Assembly (NCBI GenBank): GCA_020344755.1
Contig: CP070829.1
Coordinates: 909,054 to 960,116 of the forward strand
Source: Gemmatimonadales bacterium
Lineage (GTDB): Bacteria; Gemmatimonadota; Gemmatimonadetes; Longimicrobiales; Gaopeijiaceae
Length of the DNA: 51,063 nucleotides
Reading direction: 5' to 3'
Part shown: in pieces, positions 8,635 through 18,187 of the stretch
Layout of the letters: the number at the start of each line of letters is the position of its first letter
Position numbering within the stretch: the first letter of the stretch is position 1
Made by a program: the position numbers and the translations under genes
Notes under the pieces: model-generated
Told to the model about the DNA's origin: nothing
The model's input: only the letters and a program-made list of their open reading frames with translations
The model's database searches: none

Positions 8635-8883
8635 CTAGCCTCGCATCCACGTCCGCATCCGCGAACTCCAGACGACGAAACGCTCGAATTCGTCGTCCGG
8701 GGGAGTCACCCGGGGGTTGCCGTAGGCGGTCTCGTTCCGCCACTGGACGTACTCCCGGGGCGGGAGGGGGAGGTACGGGGGCTTGCGGTACCATCCCCGG
8801 GCCCGGTAGGCCCAGGCCAATCCGAGAAGGGCCGGGATCCTCCACGGTTTTCGGAGCGCGAGCGCCACCGCCGATTCGATCAA
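8635..8883 (-). CDS. Small hypothetical protein upstream of the pseudopilin-like gene
   Basis: An 82-residue basic, tryptophan- and tyrosine-rich protein (RARGWYRKPPYLPLPPREY, then EYVQWRNETAYG and a WSSRMRTWMRG tail). I do not recognise it. There is one weakly hydrophobic stretch near residues 14-24 but no clear signal peptide. The start is TTG at 8883 with a GAGGGGGAG ribosome site seven bases away. It ends 4 nt before the pseudopilin-like gene, so the two are probably cotranscribed, and the PPREYVQWRNETAYGNP segment looks constrained rather than random. It opens the long leftward run and faces the divergent gene at 8984 across a 100-bp intergenic region. Confidence 0.65.
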   Translation of the reverse strand: MIESAVALALRKPWRIPALLGLAWAYRARGWYRKPPYLPLPPREYVQWRNETAYGNPRVTPPDDEFERFVVWSSRMRTWMRG

Positions 8884-8983
8884 GGGCCGCTCCCCCTCGG
8901 GTGGATGGGAAACATCAGATTATTCCGTTAAGGTATGCCGGCCGCGATACCGTAACAATGTACTCGATCCCGGAGGATCTCCC

Positions 8984-9190
8984 ATGACCCTGCACTCGCC
9001 CGTCTATCCGCGTGGTACCCGCGTGGCGGTTCGGCCGGGTCGGCTCCCCATCGATGCCCGCCTGGTGGGCCGCAACGGTACGGTCGTCGCCCTGGATGAC
9101 TACCGCCCGCGCCACTATGGGGTCCTCCTGGATGGCGAATCGCAGCCCAGGGACTTCTCCCAGGACGAGTTGGCGCCGGGCGGCCCCTGA
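8984..9190 (+). CDS. Small SH3/KOW-like hypothetical protein
   Basis: A 68-residue protein with the look of a small beta-barrel: a [13 protein letters not shown] opening, a central [12 protein letters not shown] turn and [19 protein letters not shown]. This alternation of glycine turns and hydrophobic strands resembles KOW/SH3-like minidomains, but I cannot assign a family. The ribosome site GGAGG lies seven bases before the ATG. It is followed after 64 bases by the DUF255 gene in the same direction. The coding call rests on a good ribosome site and a protein-like pattern; it has no recognised homolog. Confidence 0.65.
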   Translation: MTLHSPVYPRGTRVAVRPGRLPIDARLVGRNGTVVALDDYRPRHYGVLLDGESQPRDFSQDELAPGGP

Positions 9191-9254
9191 CCGCTTGGTC
9201 CCGAAACCCGCTCGGTCCGGGAACCCGCCAGCTCCTCTCACCCGCTCGCTCCTC

Positions 9255-11336
9255 ATGGCCAATCGTCTGGCGAACGAGACGTCTCCGTACCTCCGCCAAC
9301 ACGCGGACAATCCCGTCGACTGGTACCCCTGGGGACCCGAGGCGCTCGAGGCGGCCCGCGCACTGGATCGTCCCATCCTCCTCTCGGTGGGATACTCCGC
9401 TTGCCACTGGTGCCACGTTATGGAGAGGGAGTCGTTCTCCGATCCGTCCACCGCCGAGTTGATGAACCACGCATTCGTGAACATCAAGGTGGATCGCGAA
9501 GAGCGCCCGGACGTGGACGGGATCTACATGAAAGCGGTGCAAGCCCTCACCGGCCAGGGCGGGTGGCCTCTGACAGCGTTCCTTACGCCCGAGGGGAAGC
9601 CGTTCTTCGGCGGGACCTACTTCCCGCCCCAGCCCCGTCACGGGATGCCGGCGTTCAGCCAGGTGCTCGGCGCGGTGGTGGAGGCGTGGCGGAACCGCCG
9701 GGAGGATGTTCTCCGGAACGCGGGCCACCTCCTTGCGGCCATCGAGAAGAGTGCGGTGGCGGTGGAGCCGGGATCCGGTGCCTTCTCCGGCGGCTCTTCG
9801 CCCGGAAGGGATCTCGCGGCGCACGCCTACCGCCATCTCGCCTCCCGATTCGACAACGAGCACGGCGGGTTCGGCGGGGCGCCCAAGTTTCCCCAGCCCG
9901 TGACCCTGGAGTTCCTCCTGGGACACGGGGTGGCTTCCGGAGAACTCCAGGCGGTGGAGATGGTCGTAGAGACCTTGCGATCCATGGCCCGAGGCGGAAT
10001 TCGCGACCATCTGGCAGGTGGATTCCATCGATACTCCGTGGACGAGCGCTGGGTCGTCCCACACTTCGAGAAGATGTTGTACGACAATGCGCTCCTCGCT
10101 CGGGTATATCTGGATGCCTACCGGGTCACCGGAGACGTGGCCCTCCGGGAGGTGTGCGAGGAGACGCTGGGGTACGTCCTCTCGGACCTCGCCGATCCCT
10201 CCGGTGGCTTCTACGCGGCGCGGGACGCCGACTCCGAGGGAGAAGAGGGACGTTTCTATCTCTGGACAGCCGAGGAGATCCAGGCCGCAGCCAAAGACTG
10301 TGCGCCCGAAGCCATACGCCTCTCCCTCAGGCTCTACGACGTCTCCCGTGGCGGGAACTTCGAGGGGAGGAACATCCTTCACCAACCCCTCGACGAGCAG
10401 CGGGTCGCGGAGGCAGAGGGACTGTCGGTTTCGGACCTGAGGGACCGCATCGCTCCCGTTCGGCGCGCACTCCTGGCGGAGCGCGCCCGCCGGGTGCCGC
10501 CGTTCCGCGACGAGAAGGTCGTCTGCTCCTGGAGCGCCTTCGCCGTTCGCGCCTTCGCGGAAGCAGGGATCGCGCTGGAACGGGACGACTTCCGCGACGC
10601 AGCCGTCGCCGGCGGGCGCTTCCTTCTCTCGGAGATGGTCTCCCCCGAGGGTCTCCTTCGAACCTGGAAGGAAGGGGTCGCCAAGATTCCGGCCTTCCTG
10701 GAAGACTGGGGCGCGCTGGGGAACGCCTGTCTCTCGCTGCACGAGGCCACGTTGGATCCGGTTTGGCTGGCCCACGCCCAGTGGTTGGGTGACGAGATCC
10801 TGGCACGGTTCAGCGGCCAAGAGGACGGGCTGCTTTACGACGCTCCCGCCACGGGCGGGACGCTCGTCACGCGCCCTCGAGACCCGGTGGATAACGCGAT
10901 CCCGTCTGGAACGTCGCTGGCGGCGGAGCTCTTCCTTCGGGGGGGTGCGCTCCTGGGGACGGCCGAATGGACCCGGGCCGCCCATGCGATTCTCGCGCGT
11001 GAGGCCGGAGCCATGGAGAGGTTTCCGGGTGGGTTTGGACGCCTTCTGGCCCAGGTGGTACGCGCAACGACTCCCTCCGTCGAGGTGGCGGTCCTCGGAG
11101 ATCCTGAAGATTCCCGCACCCGGGCTCTCCTGGCCCGCGTTCACCGTGAGTGGCACCCCAATCGGACGGTGGCGGGCGGGGATCCGGATAGGGAAAGCCT
11201 CCCCGAGATACCCCTCTTCCGGGGACGCGGGACCGTGGACGGCGTGCCCGCCGCCTGGGTGTGCCGCAACTTCGCGTGCGAGGCTCCCGTGACCTCGGCG
11301 GACGCGCTCGAGTCGCTTCTTCGCGGCCTCGACTGA
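9255..11336 (+). CDS. DUF255 thioredoxin-fold / six-hairpin glycosidase-fold protein (YyaL/SPATA20 family)
   Basis: A 693-residue member of the YyaL/SPATA20 family. An N-terminal thioredoxin-like DUF255 domain holds the CHWC motif at C50-C53 within [10 protein letters not shown], preceded by the signature [17 protein letters not shown]. It is followed by [11 protein letters not shown] and GGTYFPP, then a long alpha/alpha toroid resembling N-acylglucosamine epimerase folds. The molecular function of the family is not settled; it is widespread and usually cytoplasmic. I chose ATG 9255, because the family signature begins within ten residues of it; the frame is open upstream but that part looks non-coding. 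No Shine-Dalgarno is evident. Length and order agree with the family. Confidence 0.92.
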   Translation: MANRLANETSPYLRQHADNPVDWYPWGPEALEAARALDRPILLSVGYSACHWCHVMERESFSDPSTAELMNHAFVNIKVDREERPDVDGIYMKAVQALTGQGGWPLTAFLTPEGKPFFGGTYFPPQPRHGMPAFSQVLGAVVEAWRNRREDVLRNAGHLLAAIEKSAVAVEPGSGAFSGGSSPGRDLAAHAYRHLASRFDNEHGGFGGAPKFPQPVTLEFLLGHGVASGELQAVEMVVETLRSMARGGIRDHLAGGFHRYSVDERWVVPHFEKMLYDNALLARVYLDAYRVTGDVALREVCEETLGYVLSDLADPSGGFYAARDADSEGEEGRFYLWTAEEIQAAAKDCAPEAIRLSLRLYDVSRGGNFEGRNILHQPLDEQRVAEAEGLSVSDLRDRIAPVRRALLAERARRVPPFRDEKVVCSWSAFAVRAFAEAGIALERDDFRDAAVAGGRFLLSEMVSPEGLLRTWKEGVAKIPAFLEDWGALGNACLSLHEATLDPVWLAHAQWLGDEILARFSGQEDGLLYDAPATGGTLVTRPRDPVDNAIPSGTSLAAELFLRGGALLGTAEWTRAAHAILAREAGAMERFPGGFGRLLAQVVRATTPSVEVAVLGDPEDSRTRALLARVHREWHPNRTVAGGDPDRESLPEIPLFRGRGTVDGVPAAWVCRNFACEAPVTSADALESLLRGLD

Positions 11337-11385
11337 CACCTCCCCGGGACCGGCTGCAACCCTGGACGGGGATCTCCGGTCCAAC

Positions 11386-11405
11386 TATCTGTCAGATGAC
11401 AGATA
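11386..11405. promoter_or_regulatory. Palindromic operator upstream of padR
   Basis: A perfect inverted repeat, TATCTGTCA-GA-TGACAGATA (9-bp arms, 2-nt spacer), ends 22 bases before the padR ATG. A TATAGC hexamer (11404-11409) that could be a -10 element overlaps its right edge. PadR proteins usually autoregulate by binding an AT-rich palindrome over their own promoter, so this is the natural operator for the PadR-permease pair. The -35 element is not convincing. Confidence 0.72.
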
Positions 11406-11427
11406 TAGCTCTCGCATTGGATCTTCA

Positions 11428-11757
11428 ATGGACGCAGCCGACTTCCTCCCACTCGCCGCCCGTGACCTCCTGATCCTCACGGTCCTGGCAGACGCTCCGC
11501 TCCACGGGTACGGAATCATCAAGGCCGTGGAGTCCCGATCGCGGTCCGGCGTGCTCCTGGACCCGGCAAACCTCTACCGGGTCCTGCGCCGGATGCGGGA
11601 GCAGGGCTGGATCCGTGAAGCCGACGATTCGGACGAGCGTCGGCGGACCCACGCCATCACGCCTCTGGGGCGGGAAGTCGTGCGGGCGGAAGTCGAGCGA
11701 TTGGAGCGACTTCTGAGGGAGGCTCGGCCAGCCCTTTCCCGGGGCGGCGCAGGCTGA
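11428..11757 (+). CDS. PadR-family transcriptional regulator
   Basis: A 109-residue PadR-family winged-helix repressor. The family pattern is clear: LTVLADAPLHGYGIIKAVE, then LLDPANLYRVLRRMREQGWI, and the wing region DERRRTHAITPLGREVV. A short C-terminal helix (residues ~88-105) provides dimerisation, which places it in the small PadR-s2 class. It lies 6 nt before the large permease gene, the standard arrangement in Acidobacteriota and Gemmatimonadota, where such regulators control orphan MacB-type permeases. A palindrome at 11386-11405 overlapping a possible -10 box is the likely autoregulatory operator. Ligand unknown. Confidence 0.9.
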   Translation: MDAADFLPLAARDLLILTVLADAPLHGYGIIKAVESRSRSGVLLDPANLYRVLRRMREQGWIREADDSDERRRTHAITPLGREVVRAEVERLERLLREARPALSRGGAG

Positions 11758-11763
11758 CGCGTC

Positions 11764-14433
11764 ATGACCCAGGTCTGGACGCGACTCTACCGTCTTCTTC
11801 TCTCCCTCCTGCCGCCTCGGGCGAGGGGGGAGGATGCGGATGAGATCGCGTCGGTACTCGGGGAACAGCTGGAGGGGGCCGACTCAGCCGGCCTCCGGGG
11901 GAGAATCCTGTGGAGGGCGTTCGCGCGCTTGCCAAGGGTACTCGTGGTGGAGTGGATCGACGACGTGTGGGGCGAGAGGCCCCGCACCGGGAAGCCCAAG
12001 GGGACCGGGAGGTGGAGGATGAGCAGGTGGACTCAACGTGGCCGTCTGGGAGTGCGAAGCCTTCGTCGCAGTCCGGCTTTCGCCTGGTCCAGCATCCTCC
12101 TCATCGGCCTGGGGGTGGGCGCCGTAACTTCGGTCTTCACGGTGGTGGACCATGTCGTCTTCCGGCCCCTGCCCTATCCCGCGGAGGATCGGCTCGTCTT
12201 CATGACCAACGGCTCCCACTCCGGACCGACGCTCCGCGGTCTGGATGGAATCCAGTCCATCGACCGGTGGACGGCGGTCTATGACCGGGACGCGAACCTC
12301 GAGGTCCCGGGCGGTGACCCCCTGCGGCTCAGGAAAGCGGAACTCACGCCATCGTTCTTCTCCATGTTTGGGGCGCGCCCCGCGCTCGGTCGCCTCCTGG
12401 TGGAGGCCGACCGGGACGACCCGTCCCTGGCGGTCCTCACGCACGAGGCGTGGACGGCCGTGTGGGGAAGCGATCCGGACGTCGTCGGGACCTCCATACG
12501 GCTGGATGGCGAACTCCTCGAAGTCGTTGGGGTGCTGGACGACCACTTCGTCCTGCCGGAGGGGCTGGTGGGGAAGAGGTTGCACGTTCTCCATCCCATG
12601 GACTGGTCGGACCCCTCCTTGGAAGACCCGCAATCCCGTCAACATGCGGTGGTCGCGCGCTTGGCGAAGGGCGCGACGCTGGGATCTGCCAACGCGGAGC
12701 TGACCCGACTGGCTGAGGAACTCGACGTCCGCTATCCCGGTCGACTCCGGACCCGGGACGGAAACCTGCAACAGTTTCCGTTCGCGCCGCTCGGGGAATA
12801 CACGGTGCGGCGGGCCGCCAGGGGACTCAACCTCTTCCTGGTCGGAGTCGGGCTCCTGCTGTTGGTGGCCTGCGCCAATGTGGCGCATCTCTTTCTCGCC
12901 CGAGGGATTGCACGGGCGCAGGAGATGGCCGTGCGGAGGGCGCTGGGGGCGGGAACCTTGGCGCTGATGGCGCAGCTCTCGGTGGAGAGCGCGCTGGTGG
13001 GGCTTGGAGGGGCTGCGGTAGGCTCGGCCTTGGCCGCGACGGCGTTGGCAGCTTTCGAGCCCTGGTTGACCGTGTCACTCCCGCGAGGAGCGGCGATCTC
13101 CCTGGACCTTCGCGTTCTCGGTTTCGCCGCGGCCCTCGCCGTGGGAACGGCCTTCGTCTTCGGGCTCCTTCCAGCCCTCCGCACCATCGGACGGAACGTC
13201 GGCGAGAGCCTTCGAGGCACCGGCCGTGGGGTGACCCAGAATCGGAGAATCCACCTGCTGCGCAATGGCCTGGTGGCAGGGGAGGTGGCCCTATCTCTGA
13301 TCCTCGTGACCATGTCGGGCCTGCTCCTGCGAAGCTTCCTCGAGATGACGGCACAGGACCCGGGGATCCGGATCGAGGACACGTGGGTGATGCCGGTGGA
13401 CTTTCCTGTGCAGCCGGCGAGTGGCCAGTACGCCCGCGTGATGGGGGAGATCAGAGCGTCGATCCTCGAGGTCCCTGGAGTCGAGGCAGTGACGTTCGGC
13501 ATGGAAGGCCCCTTCCAGTGGGTCGGGGGAAGCACCTGCTGCTGGGGCACGAGTGTCTTCATTGGCGCGGAGGACGAGTCCACTGGGCCCACTCAGGTCC
13601 ACGCCGTCGAAGCCTCGTTCCTGGATACCTACGGAATCGAGCTTCTGGCCGGGCGGGTGTGGCCCCGGAGTGAGACGGTCCCTGAACCGGTGCCTGCGGT
13701 ACTCGCCGACGCGCTGGCTACGCGGCTCTTCGGGTCGGCTGAAGCGGCCGTCGGGCAGACGATCCGAATGGGAGGGCGGGAGGACGCGTCGGCCCGCGTC
13801 GTGGGGGTCGCAGCGGACACCCGGTATTACGGACTCGATCAGGGTGTCGACGAGGCCGTCTTCTTGCCCGTGGAGGCCCTCCCCTTCCCGCTGGACATCG
13901 GCACCTTCGGCATCTTTGCACCGGATGCCCAGCCCGGGCTGGCCCGGGAACTTCGAGAAGCCGTCTGGCGCGTCCAACCCACCCTTCCCCTCCCCGAGGT
14001 CGTTCCGTTGGACACCTGGCTGAGGGAGTCCGCGGCCAGACGCCGATTCGCCGCGCTCTTGGTGGTCTTCTTCGGATCCGTGGCCCTGGCCCTCGCGGCC
14101 GGCGGCCTGTACGGGACGCTCCTCTACGCGGTGCACCAACGTCGCAAGGAGCTCGGAATCCGCCTGGCGCTGGGAGCGGGTCGAAACCGGATCGAGCAAC
14201 AGGTGGTCCGGAGCGGGCTGCTGCTCGCTGCCGTCGGCGCCTCCGTCGGAGGTGTCGCGGCCCTGTGGCTTGGGGGACTGTTGGACCGATTCGTCTTCGG
14301 AGTCGGGACCCAGGACCCGGTTTCGTTCGTGGTGGCCGTCGCGCTGTTGATGGGAACGGCGGGTGTGGCTTCGTGGATTCCCGCCCGCCGGGCGTCGAGT
14401 ACGGATCCCCTCCAGACCCTGAGCGCCGAGTAA
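11764..14433 (+). CDS. Duplicated orphan MacB-type ABC transporter permease (ADOP family)
   Basis: An 889-residue MacB/FtsX-superfamily permease. The N-terminal ~90 residues are the cytoplasmic extension typical of ADOP proteins. They lead to the first transmembrane helix (about residues 107-127, SSILLIGLGVGAVTSVFTVV) and a periplasmic MacB domain. Then come a first FtsX helix block with the LARGIARAQEMAVRRALGA motif, a second periplasmic domain, and a second block with RRKELGIRLALGAGRNRI. It ends at WIPARRASSTDPLQTL, the usual C-terminal signature of the family. The two REMAxRxALGA-type motifs show the internal duplication. No ATP-binding subunit is adjacent, as usual for this 'orphan' family. 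Likely role is mechanotransmission or efflux under PadR control; the substrate is unknown. Confidence 0.92.
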   Translation: MTQVWTRLYRLLLSLLPPRARGEDADEIASVLGEQLEGADSAGLRGRILWRAFARLPRVLVVEWIDDVWGERPRTGKPKGTGRWRMSRWTQRGRLGVRSLRRSPAFAWSSILLIGLGVGAVTSVFTVVDHVVFRPLPYPAEDRLVFMTNGSHSGPTLRGLDGIQSIDRWTAVYDRDANLEVPGGDPLRLRKAELTPSFFSMFGARPALGRLLVEADRDDPSLAVLTHEAWTAVWGSDPDVVGTSIRLDGELLEVVGVLDDHFVLPEGLVGKRLHVLHPMDWSDPSLEDPQSRQHAVVARLAKGATLGSANAELTRLAEELDVRYPGRLRTRDGNLQQFPFAPLGEYTVRRAARGLNLFLVGVGLLLLVACANVAHLFLARGIARAQEMAVRRALGAGTLALMAQLSVESALVGLGGAAVGSALAATALAAFEPWLTVSLPRGAAISLDLRVLGFAAALAVGTAFVFGLLPALRTIGRNVGESLRGTGRGVTQNRRIHLLRNGLVAGEVALSLILVTMSGLLLRSFLEMTAQDPGIRIEDTWVMPVDFPVQPASGQYARVMGEIRASILEVPGVEAVTFGMEGPFQWVGGSTCCWGTSVFIGAEDESTGPTQVHAVEASFLDTYGIELLAGRVWPRSETVPEPVPAVLADALATRLFGSAEAAVGQTIRMGGREDASARVVGVAADTRYYGLDQGVDEAVFLPVEALPFPLDIGTFGIFAPDAQPGLARELREAVWRVQPTLPLPEVVPLDTWLRESAARRRFAALLVVFFGSVALALAAGGLYGTLLYAVHQRRKELGIRLALGAGRNRIEQQVVRSGLLLAAVGASVGGVAALWLGGLLDRFVFGVGTQDPVSFVVAVALLMGTAGVASWIPARRASSTDPLQTLSAE

Positions 14434-14462
14434 CCCGACGGCGGCGCCCGCCCTCCGGTCGG

Positions 14463-14491
14463 TTGGCCGCCCCTCGGCCTTGGGCTATTTT
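14463..14491 (+). promoter_or_regulatory. Putative sigma70-type promoter for the E1 fusion gene
   Basis: TTGGCC (14463-14468) and TATTTT (14486-14491) are separated by 17 bases, a reasonable -35/-10 pair in an otherwise very GC-rich stretch. The T-run stands out from its surroundings. The predicted leader is about 60 nt. Based on pattern only. Confidence 0.45.
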
Positions 14492-14559
14492 TTCAGGTTT
14501 CAACCGATACCTGGGGCGGTGCGCCGCCTTCTCATCCTCAACCTCCCGACCGCCCAGCC

Positions 14560-16695
14560 ATGGCCACCGAGACCGGACAGCAGGACGAGGCCCGGGACCT
14601 GGCCGGCCTCAGCGCCGAGCAGCTCCTCCGTTTCTACCGAACGATGATCACCGCCCGGTACGTGGACGACCGGGAGATCAGCCTGAAGCGGCAGAACAAG
14701 ATCTTCTTTCAGATCTCCGGAGCCGGCCACGAGGCCATCGGCGTAGCCGTCGCGGAGCTCACCCGGTCCGGCAAGGACTGGTTCTACTTCTACTACCGGG
14801 ACCGGTCGTTCGCGCTGGCCCTGGGGCAGACCCCCCTGGACCACCTTCTGCAGGCTGTGGCCGCTCACGACGACCCCTCTTCCGGGGGCCGTCAGATGCC
14901 GTCGCACTACGGGGACCCACGCTACAACATCGTGAGCACATCCTCGCCCACGGGCACCCAGTTCCTCCAGGCAGTGGGGTCGGCCGAGGCGGGCCTTCGT
15001 GCCCTCCGGCTCCCGGAGCTCCGGGAGCACGTGACGAGCTTTCAGGAGGACGAGGTGGTGATCTGCACCACCGGCGACGGCACCACTTCGGAGGGGGAGT
15101 TCTGGGAGGCGCTGAACACCGCTTGCAACCTCAAGCTCCCGGTTCTCTTCATCGTGGAGGACAACGAGTACGCCATCTCCGTTCCGGTCGAAGTTCAGAC
15201 CGCCGGCGGAAGCGTGTCGCGGCTGGTTCAGGGGTTCCCGGACCTCCTGATTCGCGAGTGCGACGGGACCGACGTGGTCGACACCTACCGCACCGCGGGT
15301 GAGCTGCTGGACCACTGCCGGGCCCGGAGAGGCCCGGCCCTCCTGCACGCCCACTGCACCCGGCCCTACTCCCACTCCATGTCCGACGACGAGCGGATGT
15401 ACCGCCCCGCGTCGGAGATCGAGTCGCAGCGGGAACGGGACTGCCTGGTCCGGACCCGCGCGCTGCTCGTGGACCAGGGTGTCGCCGCGGAAGAGGAGTT
15501 GGATGCCCTGGAGGAAGACGTCCGCCAGGCGGTGGCCGACGCGGCGGATGCCGCACTCTCCCACCCTCAGCCGGAGCCGGAGACCGCGACGCGCCACCTG
15601 TTCAGCGAGGAGGTGGACCCCACCGGGGCGTCCTTCGACACCGAGGACTCGCCGAAGTACGCCGAGGACCGGCTCCTGACCATGGTGGACCTCCTGAACG
15701 CGTGTATGCAGGACGAGATGGAGCGCGATCCCCGCATCGTGGTCTTCGGCCAGGACGTGGCCGATGCCTCCCGGGTGGGGGCGTTGGACGAAGTGAAGGG
15801 AAAGGGGGGCGTCTTCAAGGTCACCCACGGATTGCAGGCCCGCTTCGGCGGTGACCGGGTCTACAACTCGCCCCTGGCCGAGGCGAACATCGTGGGGCGC
15901 GCCATCGGGATGGCGTTGCGCGGCATGCGGCCGGTGGTGGAGATCCAGTTCTTCGACTACATCTGGCCCGCCATGCAGCAGTTGCGGAACGAGCTGGGAA
16001 CCATGCGCTACCGGTCGAACAACGGCTTCAGCGCCCCGGTGGTGGTCCGCACCACCTACGGGGGGTACCTGAAAGGCGGGGCCATCTACCACTCCCAGAC
16101 GGGCGCCTCGCTGTTCACGCACTGCCCTGGACTCCGGGTCGTGCTTCCTTCCAACGCCGAGGACGCCAACGGCCTCCTGCGCACGGCGATCCGCTGCGAA
16201 GACCCGGTCCTCTTCCTCGAGCACAAGCACCTCTACCGGCAGGTCTACAACAAGGGGCGGAATCCAGGGAAGGACTTCATGATCCCCCTGGGCAAGGCCA
16301 AGGTCGTCCGGGAAGGCGCGGACCTGACCGTGGTCACGTGTGGCGCCCTGGTGAAGCGAAGCATGGATGCGGCCAAGCAGGCCGAGGAGCGGCACGGGAT
16401 CTCCGCAGAGGTCATCGACCTCCGTACCCTTTGGCCCCTGGACATGGAGACCATCGGCGCTTCGGTGAAGAAGACCAACAAGGTCCTGGTCGTGCACGAA
16501 GACGCCGTCTCCTTCGGGTTCGGCGCGGAGATCGCCGCCCGAATCGCCGACGAGCTCTTCCCCTGGCTCGACGGACCGGTAAAGAGGATCGGAGCCATGG
16601 ACACCTGGGTGGCCTACGCACCGCAGCTGGAGGAGGTCATTCTCCCGCAGACCGCGGGGGTGCTCCAGGGAATCGTGGAGCTCGCGGAGTTCTGA
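14560..16695 (+). CDS. Fused alpha-beta E1 component of a 2-oxoacid dehydrogenase (branched-chain type)
   Basis: A 711-residue single-chain E1. Residues 1-~345 are the alpha-type subunit, with the thiamine diphosphate motif GDG (172-174) ... N202 (EDNEYAIS) and the active-site region [14 protein letters not shown]. Residues ~370-711 are the beta-type subunit (transketolase-like pyrimidine and C-terminal domains), with [31 protein letters not shown], and [17 protein letters not shown]. In most bacteria these are separate bkdA1/bkdA2 or pdhA/pdhB genes. It decarboxylates a 2-oxoacid and transfers the acyl group to a lipoyl E2. Sequence character favours 2-oxoisovalerate (branched chain), but pyruvate is possible. 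No E2 or E3 lies in the window. No strong ribosome site before the ATG. Confidence 0.9.
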   Translation: MATETGQQDEARDLAGLSAEQLLRFYRTMITARYVDDREISLKRQNKIFFQISGAGHEAIGVAVAELTRSGKDWFYFYYRDRSFALALGQTPLDHLLQAVAAHDDPSSGGRQMPSHYGDPRYNIVSTSSPTGTQFLQAVGSAEAGLRALRLPELREHVTSFQEDEVVICTTGDGTTSEGEFWEALNTACNLKLPVLFIVEDNEYAISVPVEVQTAGGSVSRLVQGFPDLLIRECDGTDVVDTYRTAGELLDHCRARRGPALLHAHCTRPYSHSMSDDERMYRPASEIESQRERDCLVRTRALLVDQGVAAEEELDALEEDVRQAVADAADAALSHPQPEPETATRHLFSEEVDPTGASFDTEDSPKYAEDRLLTMVDLLNACMQDEMERDPRIVVFGQDVADASRVGALDEVKGKGGVFKVTHGLQARFGGDRVYNSPLAEANIVGRAIGMALRGMRPVVEIQFFDYIWPAMQQLRNELGTMRYRSNNGFSAPVVVRTTYGGYLKGGAIYHSQTGASLFTHCPGLRVVLPSNAEDANGLLRTAIRCEDPVLFLEHKHLYRQVYNKGRNPGKDFMIPLGKAKVVREGADLTVVTCGALVKRSMDAAKQAEERHGISAEVIDLRTLWPLDMETIGASVKKTNKVLVVHEDAVSFGFGAEIAARIADELFPWLDGPVKRIGAMDTWVAYAPQLEEVILPQTAGVLQGIVELAEF

Positions 16696-16720
16696 CCCCA
16701 ACCACGCCGGAGAACGACCC

Positions 16721-17158
16721 ATGGAACGCAAGCCCCAGAATCTCGAGAACCACGCCAAGTACGCGCCTGCCTTCCACTTCGTGGCCGTACCGGTCCTTTC
16801 GGCTGCGGCCGTCTATTTCGGGTGGCGGGCCGTTCAGGCGCCCTCCCTCGACACGGTGGCGGCGGCGCTCTTCGCCGTGGCGGTGTTGATCATCGCCTTC
16901 GTATCCCGCCTCTTCGCCCTCGGCGTCCAGGACCGGGTCATCCGCCTGGAGGAGCGGCTCCGCCTCGAAAGCCTCCTCCCGGAGGAGGAATGGCCGCGGA
17001 TTCCCGAGTTCAGCACGGACCAGCTCATCGGGCTCCGCTTCGCCTCCGACGAGGAGCTGCCGGAGCTGGCCCGTCGGGTGCTGGCGGGAGAGCTCCACGA
17101 TCGGACCGAGATCAAGAAGGCGGTACGGGATTGGCGGGCGGACTACGAGCGGATCTGA
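16721..17158 (+). CDS. DUF6526-family membrane protein
   Basis: A 145-residue protein with two transmembrane segments (about residues 17-35 and 45-65) followed by a cytoplasmic tail. The tail carries QDRVIRLEERLRL and IGLRFASDEELPELA, the characteristic motif of the DUF6526 family, and closes with IKKAVRDWRADYERI. It begins 25 bases after the E1 stop with a GGAGA ribosome site and is probably cotranscribed. Function unknown. The family is common in Acidobacteriota, Gemmatimonadota and Bacteroidota. The convergent cydB gene ends 18 bases beyond its stop. Confidence 0.8.
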   Translation: MERKPQNLENHAKYAPAFHFVAVPVLSAAAVYFGWRAVQAPSLDTVAAALFAVAVLIIAFVSRLFALGVQDRVIRLEERLRLESLLPEEEWPRIPEFSTDQLIGLRFASDEELPELARRVLAGELHDRTEIKKAVRDWRADYERI

Positions 17159-17176
17159 CGAACGCGCTCGCGCGCC

Positions 17177-18187
17177 TCAGCGCCCCGGGAAGAGCACCTG
17201 CCGCTTGAAGGTCAGGTACAGGTAGGCGAAGGCGGGCACCAGGAGCACGGTACCCAGGCCCAGGATCCATAGCACCAGGCGAAGGGTCACGTCGGGTGCG
17301 GCGCTGTCGTGGATGGACAGGGCGCCGGCCACGAGCCAGGGGTCCATCGCGAATCCCCATCCGGCCAGGACCGCCGCCACGAAGCTTCCGGCGAGGACCC
17401 GAGCCAGCACATACCGCCTGCGATACAGGGCCAGGGCCGCCCCCAACAGGGACATTCCTCCAATGGCCAGGAACCCCCAGCCGGCAGGACTCTCCCCCAG
17501 ACGGTTCGCCAGCTCCGGCGCGGCCCCGGGAGCCATGACCAGGGCGATTGAACCCACGGCCCCCACCACGGCTGCGCTCCCCAGAGCCCGGGCGCGGAAG
17601 TCCCCCTGGAGGTTGGGCTCCGTGGTCTCCAGCGTCAGGTACACCGCCGCCAGGAAGGCGAAGAGCGCCAGGGCGAAGGCGCCCACCACCCATGGAAAGG
17701 GAGCCAGCCAGGGCGCGACGAAGCCACCGGTGACTGTTCCGTCCTCGTAGCCGATGGCGGGGGTGGAGATGGCCCCGAGCACAACTCCGAGCATGACGGG
17801 GGTAATGATGCTGCTCACGGCGAAGACCCGCTGCCAATGCGACGCCTTCCCCTCCCCCTCGGGCGAGACCTTCCTGAAGACGAACGACGATCCCCGAAGG
17901 ACGATCCCCACCAGCATCAACGTCACCGGGATGTGCAGGGCCGTCATGATCACGGCGAACGCCAGGGGGAAGGCGGTGAAGAGGAGGACCACCGCCACGA
18001 TCATCCAGACGTGGTTGGCCTCCCAGATGGGTCCGATGGCTCGAGCAATGGTCTGCCGCTGCTCGCCGGACCGGGGGCCCCACGCCAGGAGGTCCCAGAC
18101 GCCCCCTCCGAAGTCCGCGCCGCCCAGGAGCGCGTAGACGATCAGTGACAGCAGGATCACCCCGGCGAGGACCACTTCCAGACTCAT
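17177..18187 (-). CDS. cydB: Cytochrome bd-type quinol oxidase subunit II
   Basis: A 336-residue polytopic protein of the CydB/CioB family, partner of CydA in the cytochrome bd terminal oxidase that reduces O2 with quinol. It opens with a family-typical helix and glycine-rich turn (YALLGGADFGGGVWDLLA) and has about eight membrane segments, with conserved WEANHVWMIVAVVLLFTAFP. It lacks haem ligands, as expected, since all three haems are in CydA. Start ATG at 18187 overlaps the cydA stop (ATGA), so translation is coupled. No CydX-like small ORF or cydCD assembly transporter is seen here. The order cydA-cydB is standard. Confidence 0.95.
   Translation of the reverse strand: MSLEVVLAGVILLSLIVYALLGGADFGGGVWDLLAWGPRSGEQRQTIARAIGPIWEANHVWMIVAVVLLFTAFPLAFAVIMTALHIPVTLMLVGIVLRGSSFVFRKVSPEGEGKASHWQRVFAVSSIITPVMLGVVLGAISTPAIGYEDGTVTGGFVAPWLAPFPWVVGAFALALFAFLAAVYLTLETTEPNLQGDFRARALGSAAVVGAVGSIALVMAPGAAPELANRLGESPAGWGFLAIGGMSLLGAALALYRRRYVLARVLAGSFVAAVLAGWGFAMDPWLVAGALSIHDSAAPDVTLRLVLWILGLGTVLLVPAFAYLYLTFKRQVLFPGR

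Noticed and set aside
8928..11384. An 818-residue reverse-strand open frame opposite the DUF255 gene
   Set aside because: It has no recognisable motif and is rich in Arg/Gly/His/Pro, the usual signature of an antisense frame in GC-rich DNA. The forward DUF255 protein has clear family motifs.
14500..16758. A 752-residue reverse-strand open frame opposite the E1 gene
   Set aside because: Composition is typical of an antisense frame and the forward strand encodes a complete, motif-bearing enzyme.
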